From: Streptomyces fumanus
Lineage (GTDB): Bacteria > Actinomycetota > Actinomycetes > Streptomycetales > Streptomycetaceae
Direction of reading: 5' to 3'
Length of the DNA: 64,000 nucleotides
NCBI RefSeq assembly: GCF_014655295.1
Contig: NZ_BNBI01000021.1
Span: forward strand, 43,993 to 107,992
Numbering within the stretch: the first letter of the stretch is position 1; every line of letters starts with the position of its first letter. Positions 8,480-16,164 of this stretch are shown here, piece by piece. A program made the translations under genes and the position numbers. The notes beneath the pieces are model-generated. The model saw nothing but the letters and a program-made list of their open reading frames with translations. It searched no databases and was not told the DNA's origin.

Positions 8480-9226
8480 ATGCGCGTCACGCGCGCCACC
8501 GCGGGAACCGCCTTCGTCTGCGGTGCCCTGGTCCTCACCCTCACCGCGCTCGCCTACCCGACCGTGCTCGGGGTGCGGAACACGACCGGCGGCCCGGACC
8601 GGATCGTCGCCGAGACCCGCTACGGGCCGCTCACCGAGGCCGACCGGGACTTCGTGGTCAAGGTCCGGGCCGCCGGGCTGTGGGAGCACCCGCTCGGGCT
8701 GCTGGCCATGGAACGGGGGACGACACCGGAGATGAAGGAGGCCGGTGAGCACCTGGTCGTGGGGCACTCCCGGCTCGACGCCACCTGCCGCCGGATCGCG
8801 ATCGAGCTGGGGATCACGCTGCCCAACCGGGCCTCGCCGCAGCAGCAGCGGTTCGTGGCCTCCGTGACGGGCAGCACGGGCAAGCAGTTCGACACCACCG
8901 CGGTCAACATCATGCGGGTGACCCACGGGCAGATCTTCCCGGCCATCGCCACCATCCGCGCCAACACCGGGAACAGCCTGGTCCGCCTGCTCGCCGACCA
9001 GGCCAACGACACCGTCCTGGACCACATCACGGTCCTGGAGAAGACCGGGCTGGTCAACTTCGACCAGACCAACTTCCAGCAGACCGCCGCGCCGAAGCTG
9101 CCCGCCGACCAGGTGACGCCGCCGGCGCCGCAGCCGGGCGAGCCGGTGCTGTCGCTGACCCAGCCGCCGGGACTGGACGTGAACACCACGTCCCCGGCGC
9201 CGAGCACCGACCCGGCCATGCGCTGA
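8480..9226 (+). CDS. DUF4142 protein, secreted or membrane-anchored
   Basis: 248 residues; ATG follows AGGAGG at optimal spacing. Residues 1-32 form a signal peptide or membrane anchor (basic start, then FVCGALVLTLTALAYP). The body matches the DUF4142 four-helix, ferritin-like family: DRDFVVKVRAAGLWEHPLG, a KEAGEHLVVGHSRLD helix, NIMRVTHGQIFPAIATIRANTGNSLVRLLADQAN, and VLDHITVLEKTGLVNFD. The family is abundant in Streptomyces and unassigned in function. The C-terminus is proline-rich. It converges on the LysR-like gene after only 18 bp. Confidence 0.85.
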   Translation: MRVTRATAGTAFVCGALVLTLTALAYPTVLGVRNTTGGPDRIVAETRYGPLTEADRDFVVKVRAAGLWEHPLGLLAMERGTTPEMKEAGEHLVVGHSRLDATCRRIAIELGITLPNRASPQQQRFVASVTGSTGKQFDTTAVNIMRVTHGQIFPAIATIRANTGNSLVRLLADQANDTVLDHITVLEKTGLVNFDQTNFQQTAAPKLPADQVTPPAPQPGEPVLSLTQPPGLDVNTTSPAPSTDPAMR

Positions 9227-9244
9227 CCGGACCCGCCAAGGGCG

Positions 9245-10045
9245 CTACGGGCGGCGGCGGGGCCGGCCGCCCTTCTGCCCCTTGGGGGCGCGGCGGGGGC
9301 CGCCGGTCTGCTGCGCGCGGCCGCCACCGCCGCGCTCCGGCTTCTTCGCGCCGGACCTCTTCGCGTCGGACTTCTTCGCGTCGGGCTTCTTGGTACCGGC
9401 CTTCTTCGTGTCGGCCTCGGTCCGCTGACGGCCCCGGGTGCTGTTGACGGTGCGGCCCCGGACGACGCCGATGAAGTCCTCCACCAGGTCGGTGTGCGCC
9501 TCCACCGGCCAGGACAGCGCCACACCGGAGGCGGGGGCGTCGGTCAGCGGGCGGTGGGTGAGGTCCTTGCGGTGGTGCAGCCGGGCCAGGGACAGCGGCA
9601 CGACCAGCACGCCGATGCCCGCCGCGACCAGTTCGACGGCGTCCGCCGTGGTGGCGGGGCGTTCCAGGGCGGGCCGGCCGGGCGGCGCCTGCCAGCCGAG
9701 CACGTCGTCCAGGGGGTGCAGCACGATCTCGTCCGCCAGGTCGTCGACGCCCACCTCGTCGGCCGCCGTGACGAGGTGGTCCTTGGGGACGACGACGACC
9801 GTCGTCTCCGTGTAGAGGGGGATCGCACTGAGCACGTCCCGGTCGACGGGCAGCCGGACCAGTCCCGCGTCCGCCTCCCCGGCCAGCAGCGCGCCGGGCG
9901 CCTCGGCGGCGGTCACCTGGGTCAGCTCCAGCGGGACGCCGGGCTGCCGCTCGCGCCAGATCCGCACCCACTTGTCGGGCATCACACCGGGGACGTACAC
10001 GAGGCGGAACGAGGGGGCGGCTGCCGGGTCTTCCGAGGCTGTCAC
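9245..10045 (-). CDS. LysR-type effector-binding domain without HTH, with basic tail
   Basis: 266 residues. Residues 10-205 are a complete LysR substrate-binding fold (FRLVYVPGVMPDKWVRIWRERQPGVPLEL, then GEADAGLVRLP, VVVVPKDHLV and VAAGIGVLVVPLSLARLH). There is no winged HTH before it; the start is fixed by the short divergent spacer. From about residue 210 the tail is made of Lys/Arg/Ala/Asp repeats (KKAGTKKPDAKKSDAKR), which could bind nucleic acid non-specifically. It faces the DUF5997 gene across 57 bp. This headless arrangement is known in Streptomyces, but its role is not. Confidence 0.8.
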   Translation of the reverse strand: MTASEDPAAAPSFRLVYVPGVMPDKWVRIWRERQPGVPLELTQVTAAEAPGALLAGEADAGLVRLPVDRDVLSAIPLYTETTVVVVPKDHLVTAADEVGVDDLADEIVLHPLDDVLGWQAPPGRPALERPATTADAVELVAAGIGVLVVPLSLARLHHRKDLTHRPLTDAPASGVALSWPVEAHTDLVEDFIGVVRGRTVNSTRGRQRTEADTKKAGTKKPDAKKSDAKRSGAKKPERGGGGRAQQTGGPRRAPKGQKGGRPRRRP

Positions 10046-10102
10046 CTGGCCAGGTTACCGGCCGTGGTCAGGGGTCGCGCACATGCTCGATACCCTGGAG
10101 GA

Positions 10103-10498
10103 ATGACCGAGCACCAGAGCACCCAGACGATGAAGCCCGCGACCGCGGCGAAGAAGCTGGGTGTGTACCTCGACGCCACCCCCGCCGACTTCCGGGACGG
10201 CACGGTGACCCGCGCCGAGCTGAACGCGCTCCAGGCCGACCCGCCGCAGTGGCTGCGGGACCTGCGGCGCGACGGTCCGCACCCCCGGCCGGTGGTCGCC
10301 GCCAAGCTGGGCGTCTCCATCGCCGGTCTGCGCCGCGGCGGGGTCACCGAGGCGCTCACCACCGAGCAGATCGAGGCGCTCAAGGAGGAGCGGCCCGAGT
10401 GGCTGGAGCGGGAGCGCGCCGTGCAGGCCGACGTCCGCAAGGAGGCGGCCCGGGTGAAGAAGCTGCACGCCGAGCGCGCCGCCGGGGCCGAGGGCTGA
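10103..10498 (+). CDS. DUF5997 family protein
   Basis: 131 residues from ATG after TGGAGGA. It matches the DUF5997 family of actinobacteria: KPATAAKKLGVYLDATPADFRDGTVTR, then LRDLRRDGPHPRPVVAAKLGVSIAGLRRGG, and a charged helical C-terminus. The family is uncharacterised; the repeated KLGV segments resemble short DNA-binding helices but I would not call them that firmly. It is divergently paired with the LysR-like effector-domain gene and probably shares its promoter region. Confidence 0.85.
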   Translation: MTEHQSTQTMKPATAAKKLGVYLDATPADFRDGTVTRAELNALQADPPQWLRDLRRDGPHPRPVVAAKLGVSIAGLRRGGVTEALTTEQIEALKEERPEWLERERAVQADVRKEAARVKKLHAERAAGAEG

Positions 10499-10511
10499 GC
10501 CCCTCGGCAGG

Positions 10512-11048
10512 TCAGCCGCCCGCTCCGGCATCCGGTCCGGCACTCGGGCCGGCAGGCGGTCCGGCAGGCGGTCCGGCATCCGGTCCGGCAGTCAGGGCTT
10601 CGCGTACGGCGAAGCCGCCCCGCCCGTCGAAGGTCACCTCGTACACGGCGTCGAAGCCGTCGGCGGGGGTGGGGCGGCGCAGCCTGCTCAGGGTGGCGCG
10701 GACGCCGGTCTCCGGGACCCGGTCGCGGCCCGCGCGGGCGGCGTTGCGCCGGAGCGAGCCGGCGGGGTCGGGCGGGAACCAGTAGGCGGCGACCCGGGCA
10801 CCGTAGGTGTGCCCGGCCGCCACCAGCGGGGCCCACTCCTGCGGGGAGGGGTTGGTGTTGTCGACCACCACCGGGCGGCCCTCGGCGAGCGCCCGGCCGA
10901 CCTCCCGCATCTGCCGGGCCTGCTTGTGCCGGGCGCTCCTCGGATAGCGGTCCTTGCTCACCCGTACCCAGCGGCCGCTGAACCGCTGCCCGGCGAAGGT
11001 GGACTTCCCGGCGGCCTGGAGTCCGACCAGGACCGCCAGTTCGGGCAT
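10512..11048 (-). CDS. P-loop kinase (AAA/zeta-like small NTPase)
   Basis: 178 residues. ATG 11048 lies just after the stop of the DUF1360 gene (MPELAVLVGLQAAGKSTF). Walker A is GLQAAGKST at residues 9-17; later VSKDRYPR, VVVDNTNPSPQEW and the RRNAARAGRDRVPE lid region match the polynucleotide-kinase-like P-loop proteins (as in the kinase half of Pnkp and related small NTPases). Substrate is unknown. The C-terminal end is a GPPA/GPDA repeat encoded by imperfect 12-bp tandem units and looks unstructured. Last gene of a leftward operon. Confidence 0.82.
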   Translation of the reverse strand: MPELAVLVGLQAAGKSTFAGQRFSGRWVRVSKDRYPRSARHKQARQMREVGRALAEGRPVVVDNTNPSPQEWAPLVAAGHTYGARVAAYWFPPDPAGSLRRNAARAGRDRVPETGVRATLSRLRRPTPADGFDAVYEVTFDGRGGFAVREALTAGPDAGPPAGPPAGPSAGPDAGAGG

Positions 11049-11053
11049 GTCCG

Positions 11054-11545
11054 TCAGACCCCGGACTTCTTCTCGGTCAGGCTCCACGCGTACTGCAGCC
11101 AGTCCGACAGGGCGACCGCGCTCAGGCCGGCGGTCACCAGCCGGGTGGCCCGGGGCGCGCAGGCGTACGAGGCGACGAGCCCGCCGGCCACCCACGCGGA
11201 GGTGCAGAACGGGCAGGTCATCAGGTCGCCGACGGCCCGTTGCAGACCGGTGCCGCGCGAGGTGTCGTTGACCTCGGGGCCACCGGCCGCGCTCTCCCGG
11301 CGGGTGAACGGTGCCCGCAGGAAACTGGTCACCTTGGCCTTGGACAGCAGCCGGGACGCCTTGAAGGTGGCCGTGGCCAGCAGCGCCAGGTCCCACGGCG
11401 GCACCCCGTCGGGCAGCCGCACCCCGCGCCGACGCGCGACCGCGGTGAACACCCCGGCCCCCGCCGCGAAGGTCGTCGCCAGGGCGGCGTACCCGCCGAG
11501 CGGCGTGTCCTCCTCCGCCCCGTAAGGCCGTTCACCGTCGGTCAT
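11054..11545 (-). CDS. DUF1360 domain membrane-associated protein
   Basis: 163 residues from ATG 11545 (MTDGERPYGAEED), 14 bp inside the end of the DUF2267 gene. It carries the DUF1360 signature: DLALLATATFKASRLLSKAKVTSFLRAPFT, then DLMTCPFCTSAWVAGGLV with the CPFC motif, and two or three hydrophobic segments. The family resembles YngL/SpoVs-linked small membrane proteins of unknown function. Tightly packed between the DUF2267 gene and the P-loop kinase gene, so the three are probably co-translated. Confidence 0.85.
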   Translation of the reverse strand: MTDGERPYGAEEDTPLGGYAALATTFAAGAGVFTAVARRRGVRLPDGVPPWDLALLATATFKASRLLSKAKVTSFLRAPFTRRESAAGGPEVNDTSRGTGLQRAVGDLMTCPFCTSAWVAGGLVASYACAPRATRLVTAGLSAVALSDWLQYAWSLTEKKSGV

Positions 11546-11951
11546 GCGTGCCTCCTTCGCGGACCGTGCGGTCCTCCGTACGGCCGAACAGGTCCGCCCA
11601 GTCGGGCGGCAGTTGATCCAGAAGATGGCCGACCTGGCCCGCGGACACCGTCTCGGCGACCGTGGACAGGACGGCACCGGTGTCCCACTCCGCGGTGCGC
11701 GGGCGGGCCCCGGTCTGCTCCGCCACCCGCCGCAGGAACTCCTCGCGGTCGAACGGCTCGGGGCGTCCCCGCTCCAGGCGGAGCGCGTCGTCCAGCGGGG
11801 CGGGCAACTGCTCCGCCAGATCGGTGGCCTCCTCGGGCACGATCCGGGACGCGAGGACCCACAGCACCGCCTCGGTGACCTGTTCGGCCTCCTCCTGGCT
11901 GTGGTACTCGCCGCGGTCGCGGACCCGGGCCAGGAATTCGTCCGCTCTCAT
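11532..11951 (-). CDS. DUF2267 family protein
   Basis: 139 residues from ATG 11951, which follows AGGAGG at 6 nt. An earlier in-frame ATG at 11966 overlaps the glycosyltransferase stop as ATGA, but the Shine-Dalgarno lies after it. The protein is two DUF2267 helical repeats: FLARVRDRGEYHSQEEAEQVTEAVLWVLASRI with LAEQLPAPLDDAL, then FLRRVAEQTGA with VLSTVAETVSAGQVGHLLDQLPPDWADLF. The family is small, soluble and of unknown function, often near stress genes. It overlaps the next gene by 14 bp. Confidence 0.88.
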   Translation of the reverse strand: MRADEFLARVRDRGEYHSQEEAEQVTEAVLWVLASRIVPEEATDLAEQLPAPLDDALRLERGRPEPFDREEFLRRVAEQTGARPRTAEWDTGAVLSTVAETVSAGQVGHLLDQLPPDWADLFGRTEDRTVREGGTHDRR

Positions 11952-11962
11952 CACGTGCCTCC

Positions 11963-13171
11963 TCATGTCGATCCCTGCCCGGGTGCCCTCGGGTCGCGGA
12001 CGGTAACCGGCTCCCGCCGATGCCCGGCGAGGGCCAGCGCGAGGGTCACCGGGTCGTCCCGGAAGAGGGCCTGACCGGCGGCGATCCGTTCCCGGCGGAG
12101 GGGACCGCCGGCGGTGAGGCGGCGCAGCGCGGCGAGCAGGGCCGGGCCGTCGGGCGCCGCCTCCGTCAGGCCCAGCGCGGCCATGCGCCGCACGCCGTCG
12201 GCGCCGTGCCCCGGGATCGGGCGGTGCCCGACGACCGGGAGACCGGCGGCGAGGGCCTGTACGGCGGTCTGGCCGGCGGCGTTGTCGACCAGGGCGCGGG
12301 CGGCGTGCAGCAGGCCGGGCATGTCGGTCACCCAGCCCAGGGCGAGCACCCCCGGCACGCCGGACAGCTCGCGGCGCAGCCGCTCGTTCGTCCCGCACAG
12401 CACCACGGGCAGGAAACCGTGCCCGGCCAGCATCCGGACGGTGGTGTCCAGGCGCGAGGCGACGCCCCAGGCACCGGAGGACAGCAGCACCGGCGGGCGG
12501 CCGGGCGCGTGCCGCGCGAACAGCCGCCGCCAGCCCTCCGCCCCGGTGCCCTCCGTGAAGCCCGGCGCCACCACCGGACCGCACACCGCGGCGGACGCCC
12601 CGATGCCCTCCCGCACCTGGCGGGCGGCGTCCTCGGTGAGGCAGAGGTACTGGTCGTTGCCGGGGTGCAGCCACTGCCGGTGGACCAGGAAGTCGATCAC
12701 CAGGACGACGCTGGGCACGGGCAGCTCGCCCCGGGCCCGGAGATGGCCGGTGATCTGCGCGCCGACATGGAAGACGGGCACCACCACATCGGCGCCGGTC
12801 CGGTCGACGAGGTCCCGCAGCCGACGGCCGGCCAGCCGGGCGAGGGCGGTGTCGCCGGGGCGGCGGCCGGGGCCAGGGCGCAGGAAGAGGCGGTACAGGG
12901 CCGCGTAAGCCCAGGGGAGGTGGCGTACCGACGTCCGGTAGAAGTGCCGCAGCCCGGCGCCGAGCCGGTACGGCAGCAGGTCCAGGACATCGGCGGTCAC
13001 CGCGTCGGCGCCGCGCTCCCGGGCACGGCGGACCAGCTCGGCGGCGACCGTGTCGTGCCCGGCACCCATGCGGGCGCTGAGCACCAGCAGCGTTCCGGCG
13101 GACGGTGCGGGCGGTGCGGGCGGGGGCGCGGGGCCGGCGGGGGACGGGGACGCGGAGACCGCAGGGGTCAT
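11963..13171 (-). CDS. MGDG synthase-like glycosyltransferase (GT28 fold)
   Basis: 402 residues from ATG 13171; the long open frame upstream is a GC shadow. After an Ala/Pro-rich leader of about 25 residues comes LLVLSARMGAGHDTVAAEL, the N-terminal loop of monogalactosyldiacylglycerol-synthase and MurG-like enzymes, then DVVVPVFHVGAQITG, VIDFLVHRQWLHPGNDQYLCLTE, VLLSSGAWGVASRL, VVLCGTNERLRREL and the donor-site end LVDNAAGQTAVQALAAGLPVVGHRPIPGHG. The enzyme should transfer a sugar from a nucleotide donor to a lipid acceptor at the membrane. It is divergent from an SDR-DMT-deacetylase operon, which may act on the same glycolipid. Confidence 0.85.
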   Translation of the reverse strand: MTPAVSASPSPAGPAPPPAPPAPSAGTLLVLSARMGAGHDTVAAELVRRARERGADAVTADVLDLLPYRLGAGLRHFYRTSVRHLPWAYAALYRLFLRPGPGRRPGDTALARLAGRRLRDLVDRTGADVVVPVFHVGAQITGHLRARGELPVPSVVLVIDFLVHRQWLHPGNDQYLCLTEDAARQVREGIGASAAVCGPVVAPGFTEGTGAEGWRRLFARHAPGRPPVLLSSGAWGVASRLDTTVRMLAGHGFLPVVLCGTNERLRRELSGVPGVLALGWVTDMPGLLHAARALVDNAAGQTAVQALAAGLPVVGHRPIPGHGADGVRRMAALGLTEAAPDGPALLAALRRLTAGGPLRRERIAAGQALFRDDPVTLALALAGHRREPVTVRDPRAPGQGST

Positions 13172-13411
13172 GGGCGGGGACGGGGGCGGGGGTGAGGAGG
13201 CAGGCGGGGGCGGGGACTGCGGGCGGGGCGGGTCGGTGGGGCGCACGGGGGTCGGGGTTGCCCGCCCACCGCGGAGCAAACCGTACAAACAGGGACGTTT
13301 CACCTGCCGCTCGCCGGGAACTCCAAGACCGCCCGTCCCGCCGGACGCCGGAGCGACGACCGCCGGTCGACCGCTCGGCCGGTGACCGGCCCGCAGCCGA
13401 GGTGGTCCGTC

Positions 13412-14266
13412 ATGGTCCCTGCGTTCTCCCGCGCCCGGTCTCTGTCCGCGCCGCCGGCCACCGCGCCCGGCGCGGACTCCGCGAAGGCCGTCCGGCACCC
13501 GGACCCGGCGGCCACCCGGACCCGTACCGCCCTGGTGACCGGGGCGTCGTCCGGGATCGGCGCGGCCGTGGCCAGGCTGCTGGGCGACGAGGGCACCTGG
13601 GACCTGGTGCTCAGCGGACGCGACCCGGCGCGGCTGCGGGCCGTCGCCGAGGAGGCGTCGGCCACCGCCTTCGCCGCCGACCTCACCGAGCCGGGCGCCG
13701 ACCGGCGGCTCGCCGACTTCACCCTGGCCGCCGTGGGCGGCCCGGTGGACCTGCTGGTGGCGGGCGCCGGGATCGGCTGGGCCGGGCAGTTCCGCGAGAT
13801 GCCCCCGCACGCCATCGACGAGGTGTTCGGCACCGACGTGATCGCCACCCTGCGGCTGGTACGGCTGCTGCTGCCGGGCATGGTGGCCGCCGGCACCGGC
13901 CGGGTGGTGCTGGTCGGGTCGCTGGCGGGCGCGGTCGGGGTGCGGGACGAGGCCGTGTACTCCGCCGCCAAGGCCGCGCTGGGCACCTTCGCCGACGCCC
14001 TGCGCTACGAGCTGCGCGGCACCGGTGTCGGGGTCAGCCATGTGGTGCCCGGGGTCGTCGACACCCCGTTCTTCGAACGCCGTGGCAAGCCCTACCGGCG
14101 GTCCCGGCCGCGCCCGGTCCCGGCGGAGCGGGTCGCCGAGGCGGTCCGCGCCGCGGCCGAGCGCGGTCTCGCCGAGGTGTACGTGCCGGGCTGGCTCCGG
14201 CTGCCCTGCCGGGTCCGGGGGGCGGCGCCGGGGCTCTACCGGTTGCTGGCCGGCCGGTTCGGATGA
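13412..14266 (+). CDS. Short-chain dehydrogenase/reductase
   Basis: 284 residues from ATG 13412 preceded by GAGGTGG; a GTG at 13382 is possible. Classical SDR: TGASSGIG cofactor motif near residue 40, Asp in the AADLT segment, AGAGIGWAG (NNAG position), Ser in LVGSLAG, and the catalytic YSAAK. The substrate is unknown. A 6-bp gap separates it from the DMT transporter gene, so the two are co-transcribed. The 240-bp spacer upstream is shared with the divergent glycosyltransferase gene and contains an AT-richer pocket around 13277-13312 where promoters may lie. Confidence 0.9.
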   Translation: MVPAFSRARSLSAPPATAPGADSAKAVRHPDPAATRTRTALVTGASSGIGAAVARLLGDEGTWDLVLSGRDPARLRAVAEEASATAFAADLTEPGADRRLADFTLAAVGGPVDLLVAGAGIGWAGQFREMPPHAIDEVFGTDVIATLRLVRLLLPGMVAAGTGRVVLVGSLAGAVGVRDEAVYSAAKAALGTFADALRYELRGTGVGVSHVVPGVVDTPFFERRGKPYRRSRPRPVPAERVAEAVRAAAERGLAEVYVPGWLRLPCRVRGAAPGLYRLLAGRFG

Positions 14267-14272
14267 GCGGCG

Positions 14273-15238
14273 GTGAGCGCGGTGAGCGCCCTCACCGTCC
14301 TCCTCGCCCTGCTCGCGGCGCTGTCCAACGCCGCCGCCTCGGTACTGCAGCGCCGGGCCGCCGCCCAGGACGCCGCGGGCGCCGAACCCGGCCGTCCGGT
14401 GCGCTGGCTGCTGCGGCTGCTGCGCGACCCGTACTGGGTGGGGGGTGCCGCCCTGCTCGCGGTGACGACGGTGCTCCAGGCGGCGGCGCTGGCGGTGGGC
14501 AGTCTGGCCGTGGTCCAGCCGCTGATGGCGACCGAACTGCTGTTCACCCTGGTGGTCGGCAGCGCGGTCTTCCACCGGCGTCCCGACCGGCGGACCTGGC
14601 TGGCGTTCGGGGCTCTTGCGGTGGGGCTGGCGCTGTTCCTGGGCGCCGCCGCGCCCTCCGCGGGCCGGGACACGGCGTCCTCCGGCCGGTGGGCGGTGGC
14701 CGGGGCGGTGCTGCTCGGTGCGGTGGCCGCGCTCGCCGCGGCCGGACGGCTGACCCGGGGTGCCCCGCGTGCGGCGCTGTTCGGCTCGGCGTCGGCGGTG
14801 GCGTTCGGCGCGACGGCGGCGCTGCTCAAGGAGTTCACCGGGCGGCTTCCCCAGGGGGTGGGCACCGCGCTGACCCAGTGGCCGCCGTACGTCACCGCGG
14901 CCGTGGGCGCGATCAGCTTCCTGCTGCTGCAGAGCGCGCTGCGCGCCGGGACGCTGGCCGCCTCCCAGCCCGCGCTCACCCTCGGCGACGCCCTGACCAG
15001 CGTGGCGCTGGGCTGGGCGCTGTTCGGCGAGCAGATCGCGCTCGGGCTGCGGATCGTGCCCGAGGTGCTCGGCGTGGCCCTCATCGGCGTCGGCAGCGTG
15101 GGCCTGGCCCGCGCACCCTCGGTGCACGGCACGTGGGACACGGCGTCGCCGGCGGCGAACGGATCGGGCTTCGCCCCACGGCACCCCGAGGAACCACCCG
15201 CCACCGGTCCCGGGCGCCGGAAGGAGGGTGACGGATGA
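14273..15238 (+). CDS. DMT/EamA-type membrane transporter
   Basis: 321 residues from GTG, 6 bp after the SDR stop. Nine to ten hydrophobic helices in two halves, with features of drug/metabolite transporters: AALSNAAASVLQRRAA at the start, LLAVTTVLQAAALAVGSLAVVQPLMATELLFTLVVG, and in the second half GAISFLLLQSALRAGTLAASQPALTLGDALTSVALGWALFGEQI. The C-terminus is cytoplasmic and short. Cargo is unknown; the context of a glycosyltransferase and a deacetylase makes a lipid-linked or polar sugar compound thinkable. Overlaps the next gene by ATGA. Confidence 0.86.
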   Translation: MSAVSALTVLLALLAALSNAAASVLQRRAAAQDAAGAEPGRPVRWLLRLLRDPYWVGGAALLAVTTVLQAAALAVGSLAVVQPLMATELLFTLVVGSAVFHRRPDRRTWLAFGALAVGLALFLGAAAPSAGRDTASSGRWAVAGAVLLGAVAALAAAGRLTRGAPRAALFGSASAVAFGATAALLKEFTGRLPQGVGTALTQWPPYVTAAVGAISFLLLQSALRAGTLAASQPALTLGDALTSVALGWALFGEQIALGLRIVPEVLGVALIGVGSVGLARAPSVHGTWDTASPAANGSGFAPRHPEEPPATGPGRRKEGDG

Positions 15239-16164
15239 GCGGACGGGTGTCCGACGGGCGGGCGGTGCGGATGAATGGACGGGGGTCCGGCGGACGGGCG
15301 GTGCGAATGAGCAGACAGGCACCCGGCGGGCGCCCGCTCCGCGTACTGGCGCCGTGCGCCGTGGTGCTGGCCCCGTGCGCCGTGGCGCTCGCGCACATCG
15401 GGCCGGCCGCGACCTGGCTGCCGGGGGTGCGCCGCCGCTGGTGGCCCGGCCTGGCCGGACAGGGCCACCCCGGCCATGTCGCCCTCACCTTCGACGACGG
15501 CCCCGACCCGGTGTCGACGCCGCGCTTCCTCGACGTCCTGGACGACCTCGGCGTACGGGCGACCTTCTTCGTGCTGGGCGAGAACGTGTCGCGGTACCCG
15601 GCGGTGGCCCGCGAGACGGTCTCGCGGGGCCATGAACTCGCCGTGCACGGCTGGCGGCACGACCGGCCCTGGCTGCCGGCGCCGGGCCGGGACGCCCGCG
15701 AGCTGTACCGGGCCGCCCGCGTGGTGTACGACGTGACCGGTCACCGGCCGCGCTGGTACCGCCCGCCCTACGGCATCCTCACCTCCGGTCGCTGGGCCGC
15801 CGCACGCCGCTGCGGACTGCGGCCGGTGCTGTGGACGGCGTGGGGCAGGGACTGGACGGCGGACGCCACCCCCGCGTCCGTACGGGCCACCGTCGCCGCC
15901 GATCTGCGCGGGGGCGGCACGGTGCTGCTGCACGACACCGACCACGCCTCCGCCCCCGGCAGTTGGCGGTCCGCCCTGGGCGCCCTCCCGCACATCGTCG
16001 ACGCCTGCCGCACCGCGGCCCTGACGGTGGGCCCGCTCACCGGACACGGCATACGCGGCGAACCGGCCGCCCACCGGGAGGGGCCGGAACCCCCGTACCC
16101 GATGAGGCCGGTCACGCCGCCGTCTCCGACAGGTCCCGGTGGATCGGGGTGGTCGCTCCCGTGA
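15235..16164 (+). CDS. Polysaccharide deacetylase (NodB family)
   Basis: 309 residues, overlapping the transporter gene by 4 nt. The first 25 residues are repeats of GRAVRMxGRGSG type with further in-frame ATGs at 15271 and 15307, so the true start may be later. A hydrophobic segment (LAPCAVVLAPCAVALAHIG) anchors the protein. NodB motifs are intact: TFDDGPDP (motif 1), the His pair in VHGWRHDRPW (motif 2), RPPYG (motif 3), and the late LLHDTDH. It should remove N-acetyl groups from a carbohydrate outside the cell. Its 3' end overlaps the convergent xdhC-type gene by 53 bp. Confidence 0.9.
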   Translation: MSGRVSDGRAVRMNGRGSGGRAVRMSRQAPGGRPLRVLAPCAVVLAPCAVALAHIGPAATWLPGVRRRWWPGLAGQGHPGHVALTFDDGPDPVSTPRFLDVLDDLGVRATFFVLGENVSRYPAVARETVSRGHELAVHGWRHDRPWLPAPGRDARELYRAARVVYDVTGHRPRWYRPPYGILTSGRWAAARRCGLRPVLWTAWGRDWTADATPASVRATVAADLRGGGTVLLHDTDHASAPGSWRSALGALPHIVDACRTAALTVGPLTGHGIRGEPAAHREGPEPPYPMRPVTPPSPTGPGGSGWSLP

